From Lycocorax pyrrhopterus obiensis (lineage: Eukaryota; Chordata; Aves; Passeriformes; Paradisaeidae): a stretch of 64,000 nucleotides of DNA. Location of the stretch: the NCBI GenBank assembly GCA_014706295.1, contig JACSVZ010000009.1:34098268-34162267 (forward strand). Direction: 5' to 3'. The notes beneath the pieces are model-generated. The model was not told where the DNA came from. It ran no database searches and saw only the letters and a list, made by a program, of their open reading frames with translations. Below are positions 13,853-22,750 of the stretch, in pieces. The first letter of the stretch is position 1. The number at the start of each line of letters is the position of its first letter. The translations under genes and the position numbers were made by a program.

Positions 13853-14473
13853 TCAGAGTCCGGTTACGGCAGGACCAGTTGATGGTTTCTCCCTTTCTCG
13901 GTGCTGTTCGAGGGACAAAAACACAGGTTAGGAGGCACCAAGGACAGCACTGACCCGTTGGTTGGGTCAATCCCAAACCTGCGGGGGCTACCAATAACCA
14001 CCCTCCCCAGGAGAGAGGCGTGGGAAGCCGGCCCTTACCCGCTGCCGCTGGTCGCTGAGGCAGAAGGTGCAGATGGACCGAGGCACGGAGGCGCCTGGTG
14101 GCGAGCAGGGCTGCGGGGGCTGCGGGGGCTGCGGGGGCTGGGCGGGCTGCGGGCAGGGCTGCGGGCAGGGCTGCTCGGCGGCCGCCTCCTCGTCCTGCCG
14201 GCGCTGCTGCAGCAGCAGCACGTTGGCCAGGTGCGAGATGTAGCTGGACGCCAGGCGCAGCGTCTCCACCTTGGAAAGGCGGCGGTCGGCCGGGCGGGTG
14301 GGGATGAGCCGGCGGAGGGCGCCGAAGGCCGCGTTGACGCTGTGCGTGCGGTCCCGCTCCCGCGCGTTGGCCGCCGCCCGCCGCCCGCCGCCGCCCCGCG
14401 CCCGCCGCCGCCGCCCCGCGCCCGCGGCCCCCCGCGCCTGCCCCGCGCCCGCCGCGCCCCCGCCGCCCCGCAT
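13853..14473 (-). CDS. Paraxis/scleraxis-family bHLH transcription factor (TCF15/SCX-like), two exons
   Basis: Joined coding sequence on the minus strand: exon 1 at 14473-14039 (145 codons) and exon 2 at 13903-13853 (16 codons plus TGA), 161 residues. Residues about 34-87 are a bHLH domain: basic region with [12 protein letters not shown], loop [10 protein letters not shown], helix 2 with [20 protein letters not shown]. Residues 131-140 read [10 protein letters not shown], the C-terminal signature of TCF15 and SCX. ISHL in helix 2 is SCX-like, whereas ANVLLL and PRS are TCF15-like. The exon 2 peptide starts HREREK, resembling the KDRDRK tail of SCX. Family members bind E-boxes as dimers with E proteins in the nucleus and act in somite, tendon and mesoderm development. 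The start is the only in-frame ATG after a stop at 14503-14501. It leaves only about 33 residues, mostly G, A and R, before the bHLH, shorter than I recall for TCF15 or SCX, and without their acidic SEDE block. A Pro/Gln stretch (residues 101-126) replaces the usual linker. No close poly(A) signal was seen. Family assignment is firm; orthology and the true N-terminus are not. Confidence 0.85.
13904..14038 (-). other. 135-bp phase-0 intron of the bHLH gene
   Basis: On the minus strand the donor is CGG|GTAAGG (GT at 14038-14037) and the acceptor is TCGAACAG|CAC (AG at 13905-13904). A T-rich tract precedes the acceptor, and a good branch-point match, CTAAC, lies at 13931-13927, about 24 bases upstream of it. 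The intron falls just after the CTFCLSxQR motif, where I recall TCF15 and SCX also being split. If it is not removed, translation continues for 16 codons to a stop at 13988-13990, so spliced and retained forms would both be 161 residues with different last 16 residues. The splice is inferred from signals and family comparison, not from transcripts. Confidence 0.7.
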
Positions 14474-14720
14474 CGCGCCCGCCGCCGCCCCGCCGCTCCA
14501 TCACTTTTATGCGCGGCAGGTGCCGCATCGCCCCTGCTCGCCCCGCGTCCCGCCGGCCGCGCTTGGCGGCTGCTCCCGGCCGGGGGCCGCCGCCGCCGCC
14601 GCACCTGTCGCGGCCCCGGGCTCGGCACCGGCTCCGCGGACACCCCCCGCTCCTCCTCCTCCCGCTGCCGGGGGGGCCTCGTCTGCGGCAACCACCGGTG
14701 CGAGCGATCCTTGGCTCCTG
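13990..14720. promoter_or_regulatory. CpG island over exon 1 and the presumed promoter of the bHLH gene
   Basis: This is the most GC-rich and CpG-dense stretch in the window, with runs of CCGCCG through 14380-14500 and 14580-14610. It covers exon 1 and about 250 bases upstream of the chosen start. On the minus strand a TATA-like CATAAAAG lies at 14511-14504. Two E-box cores sit just upstream of the start, CAGGTG at 14517-14522 and CACCTG at 14602-14607 (plus-strand readings). The start of transcription cannot be placed. If the TATA-like site were used, the 5' leader before ATG 14473 would be almost absent, so either it is not used or the true start codon differs. Confidence 0.6.
14108..14178 (-). 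repeat. In-frame G/C minisatellite inside exon 1 (Pro/Gln/Cys-rich linker)
   Basis: On the plus strand the unit GGGGCTGCG repeats about three times (14111-14139), followed by two copies of a 12-bp unit GGGCTGCGGGCA (14144-14176). On the coding strand these give the PQP and CPQP repeats between the bHLH and the [10 protein letters not shown] motif. Units are multiples of three, so copy-number change would keep the frame. Replication slippage is the likely origin. Confidence 0.75.
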
Positions 14721-14814
14721 TCGGGGTGTACAAACCTCTGCAGTTTTTACCGGTTCTGCACCCCCGTGTTTCATGTCTGTTCCAGCCGTGTGTATGTACG
14801 TGTGTGTGTGTATG

Positions 14815-15115
14815 TCACAGGACCGTTCAGTCTGGAAAATACCTCAGAGACCATCGAGTCCAACCTTTGACCGCTCATCACCTTGTCAACTAAACCATGG
14901 CGCTGAATGCCATGTCCAGCTGTTTCTTGAACACCTCCGGGGTGGTGATTCCACCATCCCCCTGGGCAGCCCCTTCCGATGCTCGACAGCTCTTGATGTG
15001 AGGAAATTCTTCCTGATGCCCAGCCTGGAGGCTATGTCCTCCTGTCCCTTCACTAGTTACCTTGCAGAAGAGGCTGACCCCCACCTGGCTACAACCTCCT
15101 TTGAGGTTATATTTT
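14815..15115 (-). mobile_element. CR1 LINE fragment just upstream of the bHLH gene
   Basis: Plus-strand reading shows antisense CR1: CATCGAGTCCAACC near 14853, a TTGATGTGAGGAAATTCTTC block near 14992, and CACCTGGCTACAACCTCCTT near 15082. It runs from the 3' end inward and is 5'-truncated. It abuts a short GT-rich run (about 14790-14812) and lies about 340 bases upstream of the chosen start codon, marking the outer edge of the GC-rich promoter zone. A 243-codon open frame reading across it on the plus strand is a by-product. Confidence 0.85.
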
Positions 15116-16217
15116 GGCTGGAGTGGGCTAATAGATCAAGCATGGAGGTGGATTTCATCACCTCCCCAGGCAACTCACATACAAATCTAATTTCTCATTC
15201 CGTTCAGAGTGAGTGTCTGCCTCAACCATTTACTTATTAAAAGGTCATCATAAGCACTAATTGATTACACCTCTTTTCTTCATAAAAATTTGACATCCTG
15301 TCTGAGCTCAGAGACTCATGAAAGGTCATGGCACAGGTTTACTCAAATGAATCATCTCTATCTGATTAAGCAGCCTTGACTGACTCTTTTTCTGTGGTCC
15401 TGGAAGCTTATTTGTGGTGAGGCCTAAATGTTAATCCTTCTTCCCAAATCAGGGCTGGATTAGCAGAGTCATTTCTCTCCGATCATGGGTGCACACACTA
15501 AGGGTAGGCAGCTGCTTAGACATGTTTGAGGGACTCGTGCCCTCTCAAAATACAGCTGGTACCAACAGGCAGGGCTACGTCTCTGCAGTACATTCCTCTG
15601 CTGGGATGGCAAAGTGCTGGTTTATGTTTGTTGCACTTTCCATTTGGGCAGAGGTTGTAGGAAAAAATGGACAAACAGCTCTGTCAGCCAGTTGCAGCAG
15701 TACCCTACCTTGGCCTATTAGTGAGCAACACTTCTTTCATGGGTTTTTTCTTTATATTACTTGGTAGAAAGAGGAGAAAAGTCTTTTGATTTCCCATTGG
15801 ATGATGTTTTGGCCATTTTTGTGATTTCCATAGCAAAATGCTGCTACAATAAAATTAGCTTGAGGTTGAGGTGTTTGATAGCACAGGCTGCAGAAATGTG
15901 AGGCTGGATGGGCAGGTGTGTGCCATGCTATTGATCCAAAAGAATTCCTTTGGGGTGAGAGCCGGATGTGGCCCTTCATCATCATGGGGAAAGCTGTGTT
16001 CAAAATCATACAGTTTTCCTAAATTTTGTGAATATAACCATATCCTACTCTCACAGTAGGATGTTCTGCCTGCTTGACCTTTCAAAAAGTAAATGATCTA
16101 GAGAATTCTGGAGTTGAATTTCCGTACTTAGAAGTGCTGTTTCTATGAAGTCTCCGGGTAAGCCTGCACTGCCCTCCATGTAGGTTTCTCCCTTTTAGTC
16201 CCTTGCAATATTTTTAG

Positions 16218-16295
16218 AGTGAAATTTCTGTCGAGACAAAGTCAGCGACAAAACTCCCATTGACTTTAATGGAGGCAGGATTTCACCCTTGATAT
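16218..16295. repeat. Ancient interspersed repeat with the CCATTGACTTTAATGG motif
   Basis: Includes ACTCCCATTGACTTTAATGG at about 16253-16272, then AGGCAGGATTTCACCC. I recognise this phrase as a common old repeat of bird, turtle and crocodile genomes, often seen as CCATTGACTTCAATGG. I cannot give its family name with certainty. Confidence 0.55.
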
Positions 16296-17377
16296 GTTCT
16301 GGTAGCTGAGGAGTGGAGATAATTGATTCTTTGTCAGACTCACTCATTTGCTTACCAGTGTTTTCCTGTCCTTAGCATCTCAGTTCCGTTTTTCTTTTTT
16401 TTTTGTTTTTATTACTGAAGGTAAACCAAAACAAAATCAACCCCCTTCAACAAAAAGAACCCTGAGACAAAACCACTGCTGGTATTATCAAAGTCAGAAT
16501 TTATAGCTTATTGATAAACCAAGAATGAGAGAAGGAATAAGCGATACTCAGGAAGAAAATGATGCTGTGTCTGCAGAGGAAACCAGAATGATTTTCTGTG
16601 ACATTACAGCAGTAGCTAATTTGGGGGTTAAGGACAAAGGGGTGGCCAAACGATTCTTGTTCTGTTTCCAAGGCAGTTTGAAATAGTAATGCAAGAAATT
16701 GGGTGGTTTTTTTGGTCAGATAAGGAGTCTTGTAAAAAGGCCAAAATGCTGGTGACTTTAATTACTAGGTTATTGATTGGGATAACATTTATGCAAGTGC
16801 TAGGGGGAGCATAGTCCTCAAGGAAGGCTCAGCAGGGCAGCATTGCTGTTATTTTACAAGTTGCTGAATCGCTAATAGCGAGCAAGAATGGGGCTGCATG
16901 AATGCAAAGCAGAAGAGTGGGCAATATTTTATGTGCAGTGATAAGGTTTTGCCTGAAATTTGCCTTCGTGCTACATGGAGAAAGTTATCAGATATCCATT
17001 GTGAGGAAGCATTCAACAGTATTCAAAAGACTGGAAATATGAAGTATCTCACTGATTAGTTGCAGTCTAGTGGCTGGTATTTCTTTAATTTGCCTTTATT
17101 TTTTGAAGAACTGTGTTAATAGGAAATAAAAAAAAAAGAAGAATTCAGAAGAAGGCAATTTGGGAAAAGCTATACCTATGAAAAGAGCAAGTTATTTAGA
17201 GGATAACAAAAGAAACAAATCTAAATTAGCAGCGCTGAATGTCTCTGGTCACAGTCAAGAAGCCTTCCAAATGTATTTCCATTAAATAGGAAGTATAGCA
17301 CAAAATTGTTAACTTGTTAAAAAAAAAAAGACATTTAGAGACAAAAATGCCTTTGAAAAAGAAGTACTTGAATGTTT

Positions 17378-17440
17378 GTGGCCTCATTCTGTGCCTGCAG
17401 GTCACGCTGACTTCAGTGAGACCCTTGTTTATTCAAGAGC
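17378..17440. repeat. Possible further ancient repeat copy
   Basis: CCTCATTCTGTGCCTGCAGG followed by CTGACTTCAGTGAGACCC resembles the related old amniote repeat that carries ATTGACTTCAGTGG. The match is short. Confidence 0.3.
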
Positions 17441-18399
17441 AGAAATATGGCAGTATGCTATGGACAACATTTTTTTTTTTTCAACAACTGTTCATGTTTT
17501 TCTGCCTCACACCACGGTGCTTTTTGCCACACACCGTGTTTTCTGAAGGATTACACTGTCTTCTCCATCAAAGCCGTTACACATACACATATATTTTTAG
17601 TTCTGCATACAGTGTTGCTCACACGTGTGAGAAGGTGTGTCTGTGTTGTTGGCAAAAGCAGCACAGGTCCCGTTCAGATTTCCAAAGCACTGTTATTAAC
17701 TGTTTTATTAACCAGGATACTCCTGCAGTGCTTGCCTGATGAAGCAGGTGCACGCTGTATTTCAATCACATTTGACAGAAGGGAGAGTCCAGCTCTAACA
17801 AAGAGAAACAAATACAGGATGTTGATGGCTGGAAATGTCCACAGAGCTGAAAATAATATATTTGACAAAATGTTATCAGTTTTGTGTCTGTCTCGGACTT
17901 GGCTGTGACAACTACTTCTGTCCTTCACAAACCTGGGTGATGGAGTTGTCATTTTTACTGCAATTTTTAATAAATGTGACAGCCATAAAATACCTGTTGA
18001 TTGAAGAATCTTCCAAATGGCATTTTACTCTCTACAGGTTCCGTAAGGGAGTGATTTTAAGGAGAAAAGATTGAGGAGTAGTCAAAATATGGGCTGGTAA
18101 AAGAGGATTTTTGGGAGAAGGAGGACTTGCACAGAGCATGTTAAATGAGGAAAGGTTAATCAAGAGGTGGATTTAAGGCTTCATGTGTTAAAATCCTGTC
18201 AGGTGGGATGGTGAACCTTCCAGGTTGTAATAAATATCCTGCACACATTTTGAACTCTCAGTCTGCTACAGCAGTGCAAGTTCCCAGGCAGGGGAGGAGC
18301 AGGAGCAGCTCTGTCCTGCACTGCTGGTAGTTGATTAATGTGGGATCTAACAAGTCCCTTCTTGATATTCCAGCCAGCCAGATTTAGCATGACACTTAC

Positions 18400-18429
18400 C
18401 TCTTCACTTGAAATCTCTTCACTTGCAAT
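18400..18429 (+). repeat. 15-bp tandem duplication
   Basis: CTCTTCACTTGAAAT is followed directly by CTCTTCACTTGCAAT, one mismatch. Confidence 0.85.
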
Positions 18430-21400
18430 CTCTGTTCTTCATCTGAATTGATCTGTGCCATGATTCTCCGGTGTGTTAATGAGTTTTCTGTGTGGTGGAG
18501 TGCTAGAGGCCTTGTTAAACTCCAGGGACATCCTGCCTATTGCATTTTATTTATACACCCACTCTGTTACTCTTGACAAAAAGAAGCTGAGTTGTTTATC
18601 TTTAAGTTTTTGACAAAAAAATTTGTCTTGCAGTAATTTTCTCTGCTCTGGCTGCCCACAGAGGAAAATCCAAATATATTATTCACCTGCTATTTCAAAA
18701 CCATTTAAACTTGCCAAGCCTAAGTGGTGTTTTACATGATTGTGCTGATACTCTCAAAGTTGTTATTAACTGCCTCAGAAGTAATTTTTGATTGTGGTTG
18801 CGTTCAGCAGAAAGATGACAAGGCATGTTCTTTTCTCTGTCAGGCTGAAGTGATATAAGGACAATATGCCTGCCCTCGAAAACAAAATGTTTTGGAAGCA
18901 GTGATTCTGCAGAGTCTGTTTTGTTCATTAGAGCTGCCAGAGCCCTCCCTTGCCTGCTGCCTTATTTCATTGCTTTTTAAATCCATTTTAACAGAGCTTG
19001 GTTGGTGTTTGGGAAGATGTTGTCTCCAACATTCAGCTGTTGTGCGTGGTTTGGGACATCTTTTGCTAATCCATTTGGAAATCCCTGTGCTGGTGAGAAA
19101 CCAGACCTTAGACGAAGCTGAGGTTGCTCGTGTCTTTGTGTAGCTGGCTGGCTGGCTAGGAGGGACTCTCCCACTCTCCCGTACTTTGCCACGTGAATCC
19201 ATGCCTCAAACATGCACTGCAGAAGTGTGTTCAGCTTGGTTTTATAGGGAAAAGGGACTGGAAGCACCACCCAGCAAGGTGTCGTGCTCTTCAAACTCTT
19301 CTCATGACAAAGCACCAACAGCTCGTGCTCTCTGTCCGCTTCCAGATGCTGTCACATGATGGTCAGTCTGTGTAATTTGTGACCACCCCACATCCCATGG
19401 TTTTGCCTTTTCAGACCCTGAAGGTTGCTGGGTCTGTTTTGCAATGTCTCATGACCCAGGCTTACCAGCTTGGACCACTGATGGAAATCCAGCTTTTCTG
19501 GAGTTTTCTAGGTCACTGAGAAGCAGAATGTCTGGCATTAAATAGGCATTGAATTTTCACACAGGCTCGTGTTTGTTTGGGGTTTTTTTTTCTTTTTTTT
19601 TTTTTAATAAAGGTGAAATAGTGCTGTAGAAATGCAACTGAATTTTAGTTATAAAAACTACTCAGCTACTGTAATAATGAACAGGAACATGAGATGTAGA
19701 ATCATCCACTTGTGTGGAACAACTATTGCAGACACTTCAAAATGCTTATTGCAATTTGATTTGTTCCATCTTCCCCTCCCAATCATATCTGCCAAAAAAA
19801 TCTTTTTTCACCCCATACTTGTAGTTTTACAATACCCTTTTATGAAGAGCACTATACTGCACAAGATTTTGTAGGTACTTTAAAGAATGTGTTTCCAACA
19901 ATATCTTTAAAGTGCTTAGAGCTGACAAATCCAAAGATATCCCAAAGCCCATGAAAGGAATATAATTGATTGTATAATTACCACAGCTTCTGCAATACCA
20001 CTGCAACTGAAGTTGTTTGTATGGTTTCTATCACTCTTCTCAGCTTCTAGAGTTCCTCATGTGAAGATACTCAAAATGTGACATTCTTTAGACACTTCAC
20101 TTTGTTCTCCTCAGTGCTGCAATTCCACACAAGCATTGCTGTTAGCAAAGACCCCTCTGATCATGATTCCATAGTGCAAATTAGATTAGAGGACAGACTC
20201 AACTTCAGTCACGCAGGTTCAGGTCAGAACTGGCTCCACTGCCACCAGTTGAGTTAATCTGTCCCTGCACCAGTATAGCTGGCAGCATCACCAGAACAGT
20301 AATCAGTTTTAAGCTGCTGTTGGGAGTACTTCACTGATGTTAGAGGCTGCATGAAGGTAAATTCCTTTATATTCTCAATTTCTGCCAGACAAGTTGAAGT
20401 GGAATATATGTACGTGTGTGTGTATGAAAACAAAGCTATTTCAGTTTCCAATGTGTGTTGTAAAGAAGACAGCCAGCTTTTCAGGGCCATGTGATCCTAC
20501 AGTTCATAATAAAATTGTCTCATCCCTGACCTTTTATTCACATTTGAGGCAGTGGGAGTAGACACTTTTATCTTCAGATAAGGATGGGGAAAGTTTCCTA
20601 AAATGTTCCTTTAATCAATCACCAATTAAACCTGAAAGTTTTAATGGGATCATTTCACAAGTTGGAAAAAATAAAACCAAAGCAATGATCTACTTAAAAT
20701 AGAATTTACTCTAAAATACTGTAATTGAAATAGTATTTTGGAAGCCTAAATCCACAGCTGTTGGTGAAGATGTATTCAGTGGTTCTTTGGAGCTGAACTA
20801 ATACAGTTTAATAAATAATAGGTGAATTATAGCAAACAAAGGGTTTACAGTCTGGAAGCTTAAAAGAGTATTCTGTTATGCCAAACAAATGTGGAAAGAT
20901 GCCAGTATTATGCTTTTGGGTTGAATTTCTAGCTCTACCAGAGTAGATAGTATCATGTAAAAGAAGTCTGGCTTAGCTAGACCATAACGATCTCATGTGT
21001 ACTGCAAGCATAAGAATTAATTACATCCTTTTGTGGTTTTATACCTATAGAATCTTTATCCTGATTCTGTTATATGGTAAGTCTTTTACACAAATTAGAG
21101 ATTGTGCACCGAAGATCAAGCTCAGACACAGAAAACCCTCTACAAAGATTATTTGACCTTTCTTGGGGTGTCTGTGGGGATATCACTTGGGAAAGACAAG
21201 TAATTCTCATTAAGATTCCTGCTGACAGCTGGCAGACCAGGTGGTCCTGCAGAACACAAGTGCAGGGTCTCTCATCTCGAGTCTTTAAAGATTGTGCAGG
21301 TGTGAAGAGGCTTATTGGTGCTCTGAATTAAACCCAGCTCTTTGGTTTAGCTTCGACAAGAGCTTGTTTGCCTTGTGTTTTCTGCATATGCCCTGCTGTC

Positions 21401-22448
21401 TCCCTGAAATGTGCCCAATTTGCTCTCCATCTTGCAGCACATTTTGGAGTCTTGTAGAACTCTTCTTTTGTGCTTCTCTTTATTTTAAAATAACCAGTTT
21501 CCAAGCTGCCTTGTGGGGTGCCATCAGGCTGGAATGGCCCATTGCCCACTGTCCAAACCAGTGCTCTTTGCTCACAGTGCTGCTGCTGAATCTTTCCCGG
21601 AGACATACAGCCTTTCCTTGCTAAGAAATACTGATTGGTGTCACAGGCTGTCCTTTCCCACTTCAGACTGCCTCTAACCACTCTCTGCCCAAGATTCCTG
21701 CTTCACTTTGGGCCAGCACACACCGCCACGGTGTTTCAAACACTGTCCCAGAACTATGGCTTGCGTGGGATCTCGGCTTTCATGGGAACAGTGAAAATGC
21801 AGACAATGTAGGAGAGAAGGAAACTTGAATTCCTGAATTGAGCGTACCTGATGGAGAGCTGCCTGGATTCACAAATACGTGGCACCACACCTCTGTTATG
21901 TGCAAAGTAAGCCCTGCATCTTTGTTAAAAAGCTCTTTAGTTAAGTGATTAAAGTTATGGCTTTACTGAAGCCCTTCCTGAATGGAGATTTTAAAAATTT
22001 TTAATCCTTTTGAAACGAATGACATTTAAATCCATTTATTGCTTTTGTCAATTCTATCTAAACCTCCACTGCAATCATTGATGTTACTTACAGGCAGAGA
22101 GAACAGTAAACCAACATCTGTGTTTGTATGGGTGGAGTACATGAAATTTCTGTGTGCCTAGTGTTTTCATTTTTCCAGCTGTACTTGCCTGTTCTTTTGG
22201 ACACTTTGCTCTCCGTAGTAACCCACTGCCAAATCTTATAAAACAACATTTCCTTGCATATCAAGAATACTACCAGAACCTTGTAGAAAAGAATTCTGTT
22301 CTTGTGTCTGGCATTAAGAAAGTGTGGTTAAAGAAACTGCAGTTTGACATATCCATCAACTACACTGAAAATTATTTCATGCAGGAAATAATGGCTTTCT
22401 GCTGAGATCATTAAAATGAAATTCTTGACTTGTCTTGGGATCTTTGAA

Positions 22449-22750
22449 GGTGTGGAGAGGCAGACTTGCAGAGTTCTGTGCCTGTTAGGCGTATCTGCAT
22501 GCTGACCTGCCTTCCAGGCAGACCTGAATGAGTTGCTTGCCTGAAAGGTGCTGTACAAAGGCTCATAACTCACTTTGCAGGCAGACAAGAACAGGTACCT
22601 GTCTAGGAGACAGCTCTTTGTTGATAACCTGCCTCCAAGGCAGATCTGTCTAGTTATCTGTGCTGTCTTTGAAGCAGCTCCACACAGAGTTGTGTGTCCT
22701 TAGCGGGCTCGCTGCTGCCTGCCTGGGAGGTACTGAGGCTGATCATCTTC
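22449..22750. repeat. Degenerate ~30-bp tandem array of hairpin-forming units
   Basis: About seven to nine units of 29-35 bases start at 22476, 22507, 22536, 22569, 22599, 22629 and 22658. Most begin CTGYCT and contain a small inverted repeat, such as CTGCCTTCCAGGCAG, CTGTCTAGGAGACAG or CTGCCTCCAAGGCAG. The spacer sequences differ more than the stem sequences, and some stem changes are paired (CTGCC/GGCAG versus CTGTC/GACAG). No protein or known repeat was recognised. Confidence 0.7.

Noticed and set aside
13764..14774. 336-codon minus-strand frame across the bHLH locus
   Set aside because: It overlaps the bHLH exon in a different frame and shows no domain. The bHLH frame with a family match is the real one, although this frame bears on the N-terminus question.
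13901..15240. Long plus-strand open frames over the CpG island (330 codons at 13901-14893, 243 codons at 14509-15240, 199 codons at 14271-14870)
   Set aside because: They lie opposite the bHLH exon, are low-complexity (A, R, P, G), and run into intergenic or CR1 sequence. GC-rich DNA has few stops, so long chance frames are expected.
22449..22750. CRISPR-like array of repeats with short inverted cores
   Set aside because: Repeats are degenerate, spacers are short and related, there are no cas genes, and the genome is that of a vertebrate. It is a tandem hairpin repeat.
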